From Mycobacterium sp. DL (GTDB lineage: Bacteria > Actinomycetota > Actinomycetes > Mycobacteriales > Mycobacteriaceae), in assembly GCF_039729195.1 (NCBI RefSeq), contig NZ_CP155796.1, forward strand, positions 2,790,001 through 2,854,000: a DNA stretch of 64,000 nt. Direction: 5' to 3'. Within the stretch, counting starts at the first letter, position 1. The number at the start of each line of letters is the position of its first letter. The notes under the pieces are model-generated. The model searched no databases and had not been told where the DNA came from. It saw only the letters and a list, made by a program, of their open reading frames with translations. This document shows positions 21,088-31,969 of this stretch, piece after piece. Both the position numbers and the translations under genes were made by a program.

Positions 21088-22821
21088 CTAGTTGGCAGCG
21101 CGGAGAAGTGCGACAGAATGCCCGGCCAGCCGAGTGGTATCACCGACTGTCTGCGGCTCATCCCAGGCCAGCACAACTTCCCCGGTGACCGGGACTTCCA
21201 CGGGCTGCTCTCCGAGATTGCACACGACCGACACTGCGCCACGGTGCATCACGAACCAGCGGCGATGATCGTCGAACTCCACCCGCAGGTGATCCAGCCA
21301 CGGATCGGCCAACTCCGGCTCGTCCCGGCGCAGCGCGATCAACGCCCGGTAGAACGCGTGCAGTCGCGCGTGATCGCCGTCGCCGATCTCGTCCCAGTTC
21401 AGCTTCGACCGGTGGAAAGTCGCAGGATCCTGCGGGTCGGGAATCTCATCGGCATCCCAGCCGTGTTCGGCGAACTCGTTCTTGCGCCCTTCCGCGGTCG
21501 CCCTGGCCAACTCGGGTTCGGGGTGCGAGCTGAAGAACTGGAACGGCGACGACGACGCCCATTCCTCGCCCATGAAGAGCATCGCCGTGTACGGAGAGCC
21601 CAGGACGAGGGCCGCTTTGATCGCGAGCTGGCCGGTGGTCAGGTTCTGCGAGGGCCGGTCACCGATCGCCCGGTTGCCGACCTGGTCGTGGGTCAGCGTG
21701 TACGCCAACAGACGGGTTGCCGGGATCGTGGCGGTGTCCAGTGCTCTTCCGTGCCGTCGGCGTCGGAACGACGAATAGGTGCCCGCGTGGAAGTACCCGT
21801 GCTGCAACGTCTGAGCCAACGTCTCCAGCGACCCGAAATCGCCGTAGTAGCCCTGGCGTTCGCCGGACACGGCCGAGTGGATCGCGTGGTGGATATCGTC
21901 GTCCCACTGCGCGGTCATGCCGAGGCCGCCGCGATCGCGTGGGGTGATCAGCTTCGGGTCGTTCATGTCGCTCTCCGCGACCAGGGACAGGGGTCGGCCG
22001 ACTTTTGTTGCCAGAGAATCGGTTTCGGCGGAGAGCTCCTCGAGGATGGGATAGGCCGTGGTGTCGACCAGGGCGTGAACGGCGTCGAGTCGCAAGCCGT
22101 CGGCGTGGAAGTCACGCATCCACCGCAGCGCGCAGTCCAGGATGTAGCGGCGCACCTCGTCGGCGTCGGCGTCGGCGATGTTGATCGACTCGCCCCACGG
22201 GTTGCTCCCCGCGGACATATACGGCCCGAACTCGGGCAGATAGTTGCCCGACGGGCCGAGGTGGTTGAACACCGCGTCGATCAGCACGCCGAGACCCCGG
22301 GCGTGGCACGCGTCGATCAGCCGGATGAGCCCGTCGGGTCCGCCGTAGGTTTCGTGCACGGCGTACCAGAGCACGCCGTCGTAACCCCACCCGTGGGTGC
22401 CGCCGAATGCGTTCACCGGCATCACCTCGACGAAGTCGACCCCGAGGTCGACCAGATAGTCGAGCTTACCGATCGCCGCGTCGAATGTGCCTTCGGCGGT
22501 GAACGTTCCGGTGTGCAGTTCGTAGATGACGCCGCCCTCGATGGAGCGCCCGCGCCAGTCACCGTCGGACCACGCATCGTCGGTCGGACGCCACAACTGG
22601 GACCGTTCGTGCACACCATCGGGCTGTCGCGCGGAGCGCGGGTCCGGCAGCACCTTGGGGTTGTCATCGACGACGAATCCATAACGGGCATCCGGGGCGG
22701 CATCAACGACAGCCCGCCACCATCCGTCCTCGCCGCGGGTCATCTGGTGCAGGTGACCGCCGACGTCGAGCCGGACACGATCGGGCCGCGGCGCCCACAC
22801 CGCGAATTCGTGCTCAGGCAT
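21088..22821 (-). CDS. treZ: Malto-oligosyltrehalose trehalohydrolase
   Basis: Releases trehalose from maltooligosyl-trehalose made by TreY. 577 residues: an N-terminal CBM48-like domain (FAVWAPRPDRVRLDVGG), then a GH13 barrel with DAVFNHLGPSGNY, DGLRLDAVHAL (nucleophile Asp) and AESDMND (acid/base Glu). The start ATG at 22821 overlaps the treY stop by 8 bases, so the pair is translationally coupled; the longer frame to 22884 lies inside treY. It is the last gene of the sucT-treXYZ operon. Confidence 0.95.
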   Translation of the reverse strand: MPEHEFAVWAPRPDRVRLDVGGHLHQMTRGEDGWWRAVVDAAPDARYGFVVDDNPKVLPDPRSARQPDGVHERSQLWRPTDDAWSDGDWRGRSIEGGVIYELHTGTFTAEGTFDAAIGKLDYLVDLGVDFVEVMPVNAFGGTHGWGYDGVLWYAVHETYGGPDGLIRLIDACHARGLGVLIDAVFNHLGPSGNYLPEFGPYMSAGSNPWGESINIADADADEVRRYILDCALRWMRDFHADGLRLDAVHALVDTTAYPILEELSAETDSLATKVGRPLSLVAESDMNDPKLITPRDRGGLGMTAQWDDDIHHAIHSAVSGERQGYYGDFGSLETLAQTLQHGYFHAGTYSSFRRRRHGRALDTATIPATRLLAYTLTHDQVGNRAIGDRPSQNLTTGQLAIKAALVLGSPYTAMLFMGEEWASSSPFQFFSSHPEPELARATAEGRKNEFAEHGWDADEIPDPQDPATFHRSKLNWDEIGDGDHARLHAFYRALIALRRDEPELADPWLDHLRVEFDDHRRWFVMHRGAVSVVCNLGEQPVEVPVTGEVVLAWDEPQTVGDTTRLAGHSVALLRAAN

Positions 22822-25108
22822 CGGCGCGCACCAGCAGCGCGACGGGCAGCTCTCCGAACAGCTCTGCGGCAGGGGTCTGACCACGATGGGTGATACCGGT
22901 CAGCACGTCGGTCCATTCTCCTTCGGGCACGGTCAAAGTGGTGTCATCCCAGCCGCTGTCGGCCAGCCGGACGGTCCACCGACTGGCAACGACCATCACG
23001 TCGTCACCTCGCCGGAACGACACGATGTGCTCGGCGGCGGTGCCCTCGGCGGGCACCGGTCGGTACCCACCGGCGAGGAACGTGTCGGGTCGCTCGCGCC
23101 GCAGTTGCAGCGCCGCGCGGACGACGCTGATCTTCGGGTGCTCCATGGCGGCGAGCGCGTCGCGACGGGCCGGGTAGTCGACGGGACGCCTGTTGTCCGG
23201 ATCGACCAGGCTGTCCTCCCAGAGTTCGGTGCCCTGATAGACGTCGGGCACACCGGGGGCGGTGAGCGCGATGAGTTTCTGGCCGAGGGCGTCGCCGCGC
23301 GCGTGCTGGTCGAGTCGGGACACCGTGGCGGTCAGCTCCGAGGCGACGGGGCCGTCGAGCACCGAGTCGAGCCAGGTGTGTACCGCAGTCTCGAACTGCT
23401 CGTCGGGATCGTTCCACGTGGTCTGCAGCGCAGCCTCACGAATCGCCTTCTCCGTGTAACCGTGCAGTCTGTCCCGAAGCTCCGCGCTCACCGTTCCGTC
23501 GGTGGGCCAGACCCCGAAGATGTTCTGCCACAGGAAGAGTCCGGTGACGGCGTCGGGTGACGGGGCGATGCGCTCCCAGCCCTGCACGAGTTCGCCCCAC
23601 AGGGACGGAACCTGTGAGAGCACGCCGATGCGGGCGCGGACGTCCTCACCGCGTTTGGTGTCGTGGGTGGTCAGCGTGGCCATCGCCGTCGGCCACAGTG
23701 CCGCGCGGTCGGCGGCGCGTTGGTGGAACTCCGCTGCGCTCACGCCGAAATGCTCTGGCTCGCCTCCGACTTCGTTGAGCGACACCAACCGGGCGTCGCG
23801 GTAGAACAGGCAGTCCTCCATCGCCTTCGCCGTTGCGGCACCACACAGTTGCTGCAGTCGCACACTCACCTCGGATCCCACGGTCTGCGCCGCCACGAGA
23901 AGCGACAGCGGTTCCGCAAGTTCCGGATGCCGGGAGGTGGTTTCGCCTATCGCGACGGGCAACACCGACGGCAGCGTCAGGTAGTCCGACCGGTACACGC
24001 CGATATGGCTCAGCAGCGCGGCCACCGCGTCGGGAAGCCGGGGGTGGTCGCGGCCGGTCGCCGCAACGATCGCCCGGCACAGCCGTCGCAGTTCGCTTGC
24101 GAGCGTGTCGGTGACAGCCGCGACCTTGAGTCCGCGAGCGATCTCCGGGGTGGCCGAATAGTCGACTCCGGCCGACTCGACCAAGCCGGTGAGCGATTCG
24201 GTGCCGGTGGGATCGACGAAGAGGCCGCCCGTCTCGCGCAGCACGTCGTACCCGGTGGTGCCCGCCACGGGCAGGCTGGGGTCCAGCGGCTCGTCGACGG
24301 CGAGGATCTTCTCGATGACGATCCAGGCGTCCGGTCCGGTGAGTTCCCGCAGCCACGCCAGATAGCCTGCGGGATCCGATAATCCGTCCGGGTGGTCGAT
24401 TCGTATTCCATCGACCAGGTTCTCGGCGAACCAGCGACCGACCTCGGCGTGGGTGGCGTCGAAGACCTCCCGGTCCTCCTGTCGCAGGCCCGCCAGGGAC
24501 GTGATCGAGAAGAAGCGCCGATAGCCGCAGATGCCGTTGCGCCAGCCGATCAACTTGTAGTGCTGCCGGTCATGCACTTCCGACCCGGTGCCGGTGCCGG
24601 TGCCCGGACTGATCGGGTACTGCAGGTCGCCGAGTCGCAGCACGTCACCGTCGACGACCAAGTCGGCGACATCGTCGTCGGAACCCAGAACGGGCAACAC
24701 GATCCGGCCGTCGGGATCCAGCGCCCAGTCGATGTCGAAGTACGAGGAGAACGACGACTCGCGTCCGTGGGTCAGGACATCCCACCACCACCGGTTCTGC
24801 TTGGGGACGTCGACGCCGACGTGGTTCGGCACGATATCAACGACAATGCCCAGTCCCGCCTCCCGCGCTTTCTCGGCGAGGCTCCGAAAGCCTTCGGGCC
24901 CACCGAGTTCGGCAGACACCGTGGTCGGGTCGGTCACGTCGTACCCGTGGCTGGAGCCTTCGGATGCGGTGAGGATAGGGGACAGGTACAGATGCGAGAC
25001 GCCCAGTTCGGCGAAATAGTCGACCAGTTCCTCGGCGTCGGCGAAGGTGAACGCCTCGCCGCTGGCCGGGCCGCGCATCTGCAGTCGGTAGGTGGATGTC
25101 ACTCTCAT
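22814..25108 (-). CDS. treY: Maltooligosyl trehalose synthase
   Basis: Intramolecular transglucosylation that turns the reducing end of a maltodextrin into an alpha,alpha-1,1 bond. 764 residues. The N-terminus STYRLQM and HLYLSPILTASEGSSHGYDVTDP is diagnostic. GH13 motifs are VDIVPNHVGVD and DGIRIDHPDGLSDP (nucleophile), and the C-terminus carries GVPDVYQGTELWEDSLVDPDNRRPVD. It starts one base after the treX stop. It works between TreX (debranching) and TreZ (hydrolysis) to convert glycogen into trehalose. Confidence 0.96.
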   Translation of the reverse strand: MRVTSTYRLQMRGPASGEAFTFADAEELVDYFAELGVSHLYLSPILTASEGSSHGYDVTDPTTVSAELGGPEGFRSLAEKAREAGLGIVVDIVPNHVGVDVPKQNRWWWDVLTHGRESSFSSYFDIDWALDPDGRIVLPVLGSDDDVADLVVDGDVLRLGDLQYPISPGTGTGTGSEVHDRQHYKLIGWRNGICGYRRFFSITSLAGLRQEDREVFDATHAEVGRWFAENLVDGIRIDHPDGLSDPAGYLAWLRELTGPDAWIVIEKILAVDEPLDPSLPVAGTTGYDVLRETGGLFVDPTGTESLTGLVESAGVDYSATPEIARGLKVAAVTDTLASELRRLCRAIVAATGRDHPRLPDAVAALLSHIGVYRSDYLTLPSVLPVAIGETTSRHPELAEPLSLLVAAQTVGSEVSVRLQQLCGAATAKAMEDCLFYRDARLVSLNEVGGEPEHFGVSAAEFHQRAADRAALWPTAMATLTTHDTKRGEDVRARIGVLSQVPSLWGELVQGWERIAPSPDAVTGLFLWQNIFGVWPTDGTVSAELRDRLHGYTEKAIREAALQTTWNDPDEQFETAVHTWLDSVLDGPVASELTATVSRLDQHARGDALGQKLIALTAPGVPDVYQGTELWEDSLVDPDNRRPVDYPARRDALAAMEHPKISVVRAALQLRRERPDTFLAGGYRPVPAEGTAAEHIVSFRRGDDVMVVASRWTVRLADSGWDDTTLTVPEGEWTDVLTGITHRGQTPAAELFGELPVALLVRADA

Positions 25109-25109
25109 G

Positions 25110-27263
25110 TCAGGCGGTCTTGCGTAGGACGAGGACCGAATGGGGCTGCAGCGAGATCTTCTCGCCGGCGCTCACCACGAAGTCGGTGCTGCCGGTGGGG
25201 TCCGCGGTGTCCAGATCGGCAGTCCATTCCTTCGCGTAGTAGTCGCTGCGTGGCGCGACAAAATCCTGGACCTCGTCGTGAGAGTTGAAGCACAGCAGGA
25301 AGGAGTCGTCGACAACCCGTTCGCCGCGTTCGTTGGGGGCCGGGATGGCCTGTCCGTTGAGGAACACCGCCACACACTGGCCGAGGCCGGTCTCCCAGTC
25401 CTCGGGGTCCATCTCCTTGCCTGCCGGGGTGAGCCAGGCGATGTCTCTGGCCTCGGTGCCGGTGCGGATCGGCTTTCCCTCGAAGAACCGCCGCCGCCGG
25501 AAGACCGGATGCGTCTTGCGGAACTTCACCACCTTGCGGGTGAACTCCAATAGGTCGCCGTTGGTCTCGCACAGCGACCAGTCCATCCAGGACAGTTCGG
25601 AGTCCTGGCAGTAGACGTTGTTGTTGCCCTGTTGAGTTCGGCCGATCTCATCGCCGTGGGCGATCATCGGGGTGCCCTGCGACAGCATCAGCGTGGCCAA
25701 GATGTTGCGCATCTGCTTGCCGCGCAGAGCGAGGATCTGCGGGTCGTCGGTGGGACCCTCGACGCCGCAGTTCCACGACCGGTTGTGGCTCTCGCCGTCG
25801 CGGTTGTCCTCGCCGTTGGCTGCGTTGTGCTTCTCGTTGTACGACACGAGGTCATTCAGCGTGAAACCGTCATGGCAGGTGACGAAGTTGATGCTGGCGC
25901 TCGGGCGTCGACCCGTCGCCTCGTAGAGATCTGACGACCCGGTCAGCCGGGACGCGAACTCGCCTAGTGTCGCGGGCTCGCCCCGCCAGTAATCACGCAC
26001 AGTGTCGCGATACTTCCCGTTCCATTCGGTCCACAAACCTGGGAAGTTCCCGACCTGGTAACCGCCTTCGCCGATGTCCCACGGTTCGGCGATGAGCTTG
26101 ACCTGGCTCACCACCGGGTCCTGCTGAACCAGATCGAAGAACGCCGACAACCGGTCCACGTCGTAGAACTCGCGGGCCAGCGTCGCGGCGAGGTCGAATC
26201 GGAACCCGTCGACGTGCATGTCGAGCACCCAGTACCGCAGCGAGTCCATGATCAACTGCAGCGTGTGGGGGTGACGGGCATTGAGGCTGTTGCCGGTACC
26301 GGTGAAATCCTTGTAGTACCGGTTGTCGCCGTCGAGCAGTCGGTAGTAGGCGGCGTTGTCGATACCGCGGAAGTTGATCGTCGGCCCGAGGTGATTGCCT
26401 TCGGCGGTGTGGTTGTACACCACGTCGAGGATGACCTCTATGCCTGCTTCGTGGAACGCGCGCACCATCGTCTTGAACTCGGCTACGGCGCCGCCGGCGT
26501 GCTTGTTCGCCGCGTACTGGGAGTGCGGCGCGAAGAAGCCGAAGGTGTTGTAGCCCCAGTAGTTTTGCAGGTCCAGCTGCAACAGCCTGTGGTCGTGGAG
26601 GAACTGATGGACCGGCATCAACTCGATTGCGGTGACGTTCAACGACTTCAGGTGATCGATGATCGCCGGGTGCGCCAGGCCGGCATAGGTGCCGCGCAGT
26701 TCCTGGGGGATGCCGGGGTGCACCTGCGTCATGCCTTTGACATGAGCCTCGTAGATCACCGTCTCGTGATACGGGGTGCGGGGAGCGCGGTCAGAGCCCC
26801 ACTGGAAGAACGGGTTGATCACGACGCTGGTCATGGTGCTGCCGAGGGAGTCGACCTGGGGCGGCACGCCACCGCTGGCCAGATCGTCAGCGTCCAGGTC
26901 GTAGGAGAACAGTGCCTGGGTGAAGTCGAACTCGCCGTGAAATGACTTGCCGTACGGGTCCAGTAGCAGCTTGCTCGGGTCGCAGCGGTGACCGGACGAG
27001 GGACTCCAGGGGCCGTGCACCCGGAAGCCGTAGCGCTGCCCCGGTGTCACCGTCGGCAGGTAGCAGTGCCAGACGTAACCGTCGACTTCGTCGAGGTCGA
27101 TCCGATGCTCTCGGCCGTCCTTTCCGATCAGGCACAGTTCGACCCGGTCGGCGACTTCGGAGAACAGTGAGAAGTTCGTCCCGGCACCGTCGTAGGTGGC
27201 GCCGAGCGGGTAGGAGGCGCCCGGCCAGACGGTGGGCACGGACCCCGGTTCCGACGGTGGCAT
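25110..27263 (-). CDS. treX: Glycogen debranching enzyme TreX/GlgX
   Basis: Cleaves alpha-1,6 branches of glycogen to supply linear chains to TreY-TreZ. About 717 residues: an N-terminal CBM48 (SYPLGATYDGAGTNFSLFSEVADRVELCLI), then GH13 with DVVYNHTAEGNHLGP, DGFRFDLAATLARE (nucleophile) and the downstream TCHDGFTLNDLVSYN and NGEDNRDG segments typical of isoamylase/GlgX. The ATG at 27263 overlaps the sucT stop by one base (TGATG); a GTG at 27278 is an alternative start. Confidence 0.95.
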   Translation of the reverse strand: MPPSEPGSVPTVWPGASYPLGATYDGAGTNFSLFSEVADRVELCLIGKDGREHRIDLDEVDGYVWHCYLPTVTPGQRYGFRVHGPWSPSSGHRCDPSKLLLDPYGKSFHGEFDFTQALFSYDLDADDLASGGVPPQVDSLGSTMTSVVINPFFQWGSDRAPRTPYHETVIYEAHVKGMTQVHPGIPQELRGTYAGLAHPAIIDHLKSLNVTAIELMPVHQFLHDHRLLQLDLQNYWGYNTFGFFAPHSQYAANKHAGGAVAEFKTMVRAFHEAGIEVILDVVYNHTAEGNHLGPTINFRGIDNAAYYRLLDGDNRYYKDFTGTGNSLNARHPHTLQLIMDSLRYWVLDMHVDGFRFDLAATLAREFYDVDRLSAFFDLVQQDPVVSQVKLIAEPWDIGEGGYQVGNFPGLWTEWNGKYRDTVRDYWRGEPATLGEFASRLTGSSDLYEATGRRPSASINFVTCHDGFTLNDLVSYNEKHNAANGEDNRDGESHNRSWNCGVEGPTDDPQILALRGKQMRNILATLMLSQGTPMIAHGDEIGRTQQGNNNVYCQDSELSWMDWSLCETNGDLLEFTRKVVKFRKTHPVFRRRRFFEGKPIRTGTEARDIAWLTPAGKEMDPEDWETGLGQCVAVFLNGQAIPAPNERGERVVDDSFLLCFNSHDEVQDFVAPRSDYYAKEWTADLDTADPTGSTDFVVSAGEKISLQPHSVLVLRKTA

Positions 27264-29461
27264 CAGTCCGACCACCAACCGGTGATGGCGGCGATCTGCC
27301 GGCCCAGCTCATTGGTCATGGTGCGCATGTACGTACTCGAGATGTGGTGGGAATCGTGATACATCAACACATTTCCCTCCACGACTCGGCAATGATCAGG
27401 TCGACACACCGCATTGCTCATGTCGAGCGGGTGCAGCAGCGGAAATTCGGCGACGTAATCCAGTGTCGGGTTGTGATCCGACAGTACTTCGGATCGTTCG
27501 ATCCCGCATGATGTGGCATCTCCGCCGTCGGCCAGGCAATCGGCAGGGAAGAACGGCTCACCGTCGCGCACCATCCACGGGGTGTCCCGCATCGCGAGGA
27601 TGGGAATTCCGTTGTCCGACAGCTTCTGCCAGATGCCGAGGTAGCTCGAGGGCATCACATCGCCGGGCTTGATGTTCCATGGGCGGGTCGAGGTCGTGAA
27701 CACGTAGTCGGGACGGTCGGCGATGATCCTGGGCATGACCCGCTTGTTCCATTCTCGGCATTTCGGATACTTGCGGTTGTCACCCATCACCAGCGGTGTC
27801 TCCTCGGTCGTGAGCGGGCAGCCCATCTTGAGGTAGGTCACGACCTTGAAGCCGTGCAGTCGTCCCAGCAGATCCAACGCGGTGATCCAGTGTTCGGCAT
27901 GGGAGCCGCCGGCCAGTGCGATGGTGCGGGTCGCCGATTCGTCGCCATAGGCGCAGTTGATCACCGTGGCGTTGTCGAAGTCGCTGATACATCCGTCGAT
28001 CGTCGACTGTGGGATGTCGTCGTCGGCCTCGAGCACCGTCGGCCGCATCGGCAGCTTGGGCACCCGGACGTTGTCGATCAGGGCGCGCGCGCCCGGATAA
28101 TCCCGCGAGGACAGCCCGGCGAGCTCCTTGCCGTTGTCCCGCAGCACGGTGACGTGCTCGCGCCACGAGAACGACGTCGCTGTCAGGGCCACCCCGAGAA
28201 GAGCGACGACCGAACCCAGCACGATCGTCGGCCGGCGCAACCGGGTGCGCAGCCTCGCCGGCGATCCGGAAGGCACCGCCGAGATCGCCGCTGCTGACGA
28301 ATTACGGGCGCGCAGCGGCTCTTCGACGTATCGCGTCGTCAGCCAGGCCAGCAGACCGGACACCAGTAACACGGTTGCGCCCTCGATGAAGTCGACGCCC
28401 TGGCGGCCGGTGTAGGCGAGGTAGAAGATCAACAGCGGCCAGTGCCACAGATACAGCGAGTAGGCCATGGCTCCGAGCGCCACGAACGGTGCCGACGCGA
28501 GCAGGCGGTTCGGTGCCGGGATCCGGCCCAGGGTGTGCGGATCGGCGTGCCGGTTGGCCGCCGACAGGATGAACAGCAACGTGGCACCCACCGGGACCAG
28601 CGCCCACGGTCCGGGGAACTCCGTGACCCCGTCGATCAGCGCGCCACAGGACAGGATGGCCGCCAGCGCCACCACCGCGGCGATGGTGCGCAGCCACATC
28701 GGAGCACGCACGTGGGGGACCACCGCACCCACAAGAGCGCCGAGCAGAAGTTCCCAGGCACGGGCGAAGCTGCTGTAGTAGGCGGTGGCCTGGTCGGTGT
28801 TGTGCGCGATGATCGCGTAGACGAACGAGGCGATGGTCAGCGCGGCGAGCACCACGACGAACGCCACCCGCATCCGCTTGCCCAGCACTCGCCGGAAAAG
28901 GAACGCCGACAACAGGATCAGCACCAGGAAGGCGATGTAGAACTGGCCCTGGACAGACATCGACCAGATGTGCTGCAGCGGGCTGACCGACTCGCCCGCG
29001 CGCAGGTAGTCCGAAGCGCTGCGTGCGAGTTCCCAGTTCTGGTAGTACCCGAGGCTGGCCAGACTCTGGTCGGCGAACGTCTCCCAGCGGGTCTCGGGCT
29101 GGATCAGGATCGTCAGCACCGCGGACACGGCCAGCACCACGACCAGGGCCGGCAGCAACCTGCGGACCAGCCGGGTCACTTCGGGCACCGGACGCAGCGC
29201 GGCGCCCGGGGTCAACGCGCCGCGCAGCAGTCGTCCGCCGAAGAAGAAGCCGGAGAGCACCAGGAAGACGTCGACCCCGCCGGACACCCGCCCGAACCAG
29301 ACGTGGAACACCGCCACCAGAAGGATCGCGACACCGCGCAGACCGTCGAGGTCGTGCCGGTAGAACCCCGACGTCCGCGTCCCGATGACAGGGGTCGCGA
29401 CAGGCGGGGGTGGGCCCATATCGGTGCGGGACACCGGCCGGGCAGGGGCGAGGGTGTTCAT
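27263..29461 (-). CDS. sucT: Membrane acyltransferase with SGNH domain; SucT-like envelope succinyltransferase
   Basis: 732 residues in two parts. The N-terminal acyltransferase-3 domain has about ten membrane helices (residues about 35-410), with the conserved [21 protein letters not shown] start and [10 protein letters not shown]. The C-terminal extracytoplasmic SGNH domain (about 470-730) has AGGSHAEHW as block I and HDSHHIS as the terminal D-x-x-H. Domain layout and location at the head of treXYZ match M. tuberculosis Rv1565c and M. smegmatis MSMEG_3187, described as SucT, which succinylates arabinogalactan and lipoarabinomannan. The gene call is by synteny and architecture. A start at Met15 (29419) is possible. 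Confidence 0.85.
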   Translation of the reverse strand: MNTLAPARPVSRTDMGPPPPVATPVIGTRTSGFYRHDLDGLRGVAILLVAVFHVWFGRVSGGVDVFLVLSGFFFGGRLLRGALTPGAALRPVPEVTRLVRRLLPALVVVLAVSAVLTILIQPETRWETFADQSLASLGYYQNWELARSASDYLRAGESVSPLQHIWSMSVQGQFYIAFLVLILLSAFLFRRVLGKRMRVAFVVVLAALTIASFVYAIIAHNTDQATAYYSSFARAWELLLGALVGAVVPHVRAPMWLRTIAAVVALAAILSCGALIDGVTEFPGPWALVPVGATLLFILSAANRHADPHTLGRIPAPNRLLASAPFVALGAMAYSLYLWHWPLLIFYLAYTGRQGVDFIEGATVLLVSGLLAWLTTRYVEEPLRARNSSAAAISAVPSGSPARLRTRLRRPTIVLGSVVALLGVALTATSFSWREHVTVLRDNGKELAGLSSRDYPGARALIDNVRVPKLPMRPTVLEADDDIPQSTIDGCISDFDNATVINCAYGDESATRTIALAGGSHAEHWITALDLLGRLHGFKVVTYLKMGCPLTTEETPLVMGDNRKYPKCREWNKRVMPRIIADRPDYVFTTSTRPWNIKPGDVMPSSYLGIWQKLSDNGIPILAMRDTPWMVRDGEPFFPADCLADGGDATSCGIERSEVLSDHNPTLDYVAEFPLLHPLDMSNAVCRPDHCRVVEGNVLMYHDSHHISSTYMRTMTNELGRQIAAITGWWSD

Positions 29462-29471
29462 GGTCGACGGT

Positions 29472-29478
29472 TAATCTA
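29472..29478. promoter_or_regulatory. Overlapping -10 boxes of divergent sucT and bioA
   Basis: Plus strand TAATCT (29472-29477) lies 7 bases before the bioA GTG at 29485. On the minus strand TAGATT (29478-29473) is placed to start sucT mRNA a few bases before its ATG at 29461. Only 23 bases separate the two start codons, so the promoters physically overlap. A lone BioQ-like half-site TGTTCA is at 29455-29460. Confidence 0.45.
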
Positions 29479-29484
29479 CCGAAG

Positions 29485-30786
29485 GTGTCTGCGTTGACGC
29501 CTGCCGAGATCAGCGCTGTCGATGCCGCCCACATCTGGCATCCGTACAGCGCGATAGGCCCCGATTCCCTCGCCCCGACCGTCGCGGTGGGTGCGCATGG
29601 TGCCTGGCTGACTCTCATCTATCAGGGCCGTCAGGTCGAGGTGCTCGACGCGATGGCCTCCTGGTGGACCGCGGTCCACGGGCACGGCCACCCGATGCTC
29701 GACGCCGCCGTCACGCGGCAGCTGGCGACGATGAACCATGTCATGTTCGGCGGGTTGACCCACGAGCCGGCGGCTCGGCTGGCCCAGCTGCTGGTGGAGG
29801 TGACACCGGACGGGCTGGAGACGGTGTTCTTCAGCGACTCCGGGTCGGTTTCGGTTGAGGTCGCGGTCAAGATGGCGCTGCAGTACTGGCGCAGCACCGG
29901 TCGCGACGCCAAGAGCAGGTTGATGACGTGGCGCGGGGGTTACCACGGCGACACGTTCACACCGATGAGCGTGTGCGATCCGCAGGGCGGCATGCATGAG
30001 CTGTGGACCGGCCGGAACTCGCTGCTGGCCGATCAGGTCTTCGCCCCGCCACCGCCGTCGGACTACGACCCGGCCTACAGCGCGGCCTTCGCCGAGCAGC
30101 TCGCGGAGCACGCCCATGAGCTTGCGGCGGTGATCGTCGAGCCCGTTGTGCAGGGAGCGGGCGGCATGCGGTTCCACGATCCGCGCTACCTCGTCGATCT
30201 GCGGGAGGCCTGCGATCAGCACGGAGTGCTGTTGATCTTCGACGAGATCGCCACCGGCTTCGGCAGAACCGGGGCGATGTTCGCTGCCGACCACGCCGCT
30301 GTCAGCCCCGACATCATGTGTGTCGGCAAGGCGCTCACCGGCGGCTACCTCACCCTGGCCGCGACGTTGTGCACCCGCGACGTCGCGGACACCATCAGCG
30401 CCAACCCGCCGGGCGCGCTCATGCACGGGCCGACGTTCATGGCCAATGCGCTGGCCTGTGCGGTCAGCGTCGTATCGGTGGAATTGCTGCTCACCGGTGA
30501 CTGGCGCGGACAGGTGCGCGACATCGAGGTCGGGCTGACCGAGGGGCTGGCGCCCGCGGCCGCGCTGGGCAACGTGGCCGATGTCCGGGTCCTGGGCGCG
30601 ATCGGCGTGCTCGAGCTGGATCGCCCGGTGGATCTGCGCATCGCCACCCCGACCGCCATCGAGCACGGGGTGTGGCTCCGGCCGTTCCGCAACCTGGTCT
30701 ACGTCATGCCGCCCTACATCTGCTCCCGCGCGGAGATCGACCAGATCACCTCCGGGATGGTCGCCGTCGCGCGTGCTCTAACCTGA
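29485..30786 (+). CDS. bioA: Adenosylmethionine-8-amino-7-oxononanoate aminotransferase
   Basis: PLP enzyme making 7,8-diaminopelargonate in biotin synthesis with SAM as amino donor. 433 residues. WHPYSAIG near the N-terminus and the region ending [11 protein letters not shown] are family signatures; the PLP lysine is Lys282 in [11 protein letters not shown]. The GTG at 29485 follows a TAATCT -10 box by 7 bases, predicting a leaderless mRNA; the longer frame from 29410 would overlap sucT. Its last codons carry the BioQ operator of bioF. Confidence 0.95.
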   Translation: MSALTPAEISAVDAAHIWHPYSAIGPDSLAPTVAVGAHGAWLTLIYQGRQVEVLDAMASWWTAVHGHGHPMLDAAVTRQLATMNHVMFGGLTHEPAARLAQLLVEVTPDGLETVFFSDSGSVSVEVAVKMALQYWRSTGRDAKSRLMTWRGGYHGDTFTPMSVCDPQGGMHELWTGRNSLLADQVFAPPPPSDYDPAYSAAFAEQLAEHAHELAAVIVEPVVQGAGGMRFHDPRYLVDLREACDQHGVLLIFDEIATGFGRTGAMFAADHAAVSPDIMCVGKALTGGYLTLAATLCTRDVADTISANPPGALMHGPTFMANALACAVSVVSVELLLTGDWRGQVRDIEVGLTEGLAPAAALGNVADVRVLGAIGVLELDRPVDLRIATPTAIEHGVWLRPFRNLVYVMPPYICSRAEIDQITSGMVAVARALT

Positions 30787-30796
30787 ACGGTGTTCA
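30779..30796 (+). promoter_or_regulatory. BioQ operator and -10 box of bioFD
   Basis: The palindrome TGAACGGTGTTCA (30784-30796; TGAAC-N3-GTTCA) is the known BioQ target type. It overlaps TAACCT (30779-30784), the putative -10 of bioFD, and begins on the bioA stop codon itself. Repressor bound here would block the internal bioFD promoter. Confidence 0.8.
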
Positions 30797-30826
30797 ATTG
30801 TCGGCCCGCCGCTTGAAGGAGCCCGC

Positions 30827-31969
30827 GTGACCCGCCTCGGTCTGTCCCCCCTCGCCTGGCTCGATCAGGTCGAGACGCAGCGCCGCGCGGCCGGACTCCG
30901 ACGTTCCCTGCGCAGCCGACCCCCCGTCGGCGCCGAGCTGGACCTGGCCTCCAACGACTACCTGGGGTTGTCGCAACATCCGGCGGTCATCGATGCCGGC
31001 GTGGCCGCGCTGCGCACCTGGGGTGCGGGATCCACCGGGTCCCGGCTGGTCACCGGCAACACCGACCTGCACGAGGCGTTCGAGGACGCCCTGGCCGGAT
31101 TCGTCGGCGCCGCCTCGGCTCTGGTGTTCTCATCGGGGTACACCGCCAATCTCGGCGCGGTGGTGGCGCTGTCCGGACCCGGTTCGCTGTTGGTGTCGGA
31201 CGCGCTGACCCACGCCTCGCTGGTCGACGCGTGCCGGTTGTCGCGGGCTCGGGTGGCGGTCACTCCGCACCGCGACGTCGCCGCGGTCGACGGGGCACTG
31301 AGCGGCCGCTCCGAGGAGCGTGCCGTCGTGGTCACCGACTCGGTCTTCTCGGCCGACGGTGATCTGGCCCCGCTGCGGGAGCTTCACGAGGTGTGCCGTC
31401 GGCATGGCGCGTTGCTGATCGTCGACGAAGCCCACGGGCTCGGCGTGCGCGGCGACGGCGGCCGGGGACTGCTGAACGAGGTCGGCCTGGCGGGCGCCCC
31501 GGATGTGGTGATGACGACGACGCTGTCCAAGGCGCTCGGCAGCCAGGGCGGCGTGGTGCTGGGCCCGAGCGCGGTCCGTGACCACCTGATCGACGCCGCC
31601 CGACCGTTCATCTTCGACACCGGCCTGGCTCCGGCAGCGGTCGGCGCCGCGCACGCTGCGCTGAAGGTGCTCATCGACGAGCCGTGGCGGGCGCCTCGGG
31701 TGCTGGACAACGCCGCGGTGCTGGCGTCGATGTGTGGTGTCGCCGAGGTTCCCTCCTCGGCGGTGGTGTCGGTGATCCTCGGAGAACCAGAGGTGGCGCT
31801 GGCCGCCGCCGCGGCCTGCCTGGAGCGCGGCGTTCGGGTCGGCTGCTTCCGGCCACCCACCGTCCCGGCCGGCACATCGCGGTTGCGATTGACCGCACGG
31901 GCGTCGCTGACCGAGGAAGAGATGGCACTGGCCCGCACCGTGCTCTCCGACGTGCTGTCGCCGGCGTGA
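30827..31969 (+). CDS. bioF: 8-amino-7-oxononanoate synthase
   Basis: PLP enzyme condensing pimeloyl thioester with alanine, the first ring-building step of biotin synthesis. 380 residues. [15 protein letters not shown] and [13 protein letters not shown] are alpha-oxoamine synthase signatures. The [10 protein letters not shown] and STLSK-like [12 protein letters not shown] motif carries the PLP lysine Lys235. The GTG start has AAGGAG five bases upstream, so unlike bioA this transcript has a leader, driven from the BioQ-controlled promoter at 30779. Confidence 0.95.
   Translation: MTRLGLSPLAWLDQVETQRRAAGLRRSLRSRPPVGAELDLASNDYLGLSQHPAVIDAGVAALRTWGAGSTGSRLVTGNTDLHEAFEDALAGFVGAASALVFSSGYTANLGAVVALSGPGSLLVSDALTHASLVDACRLSRARVAVTPHRDVAAVDGALSGRSEERAVVVTDSVFSADGDLAPLRELHEVCRRHGALLIVDEAHGLGVRGDGGRGLLNEVGLAGAPDVVMTTTLSKALGSQGGVVLGPSAVRDHLIDAARPFIFDTGLAPAAVGAAHAALKVLIDEPWRAPRVLDNAAVLASMCGVAEVPSSAVVSVILGEPEVALAAAAACLERGVRVGCFRPPTVPAGTSRLRLTARASLTEEEMALARTVLSDVLSPA

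Noticed and set aside
20852-21091. Plus-strand 79-codon frame between ilvA and treZ as a gene
   Set aside because: The minus strand of the same DNA reads as a PIN-domain remnant; the plus frame has no such support.
30784-30796. GAAC...GTTC sites near bio genes as LexA boxes
   Set aside because: Spacing is three bases, not four, and position next to bioQ/bioB fits BioQ operators.
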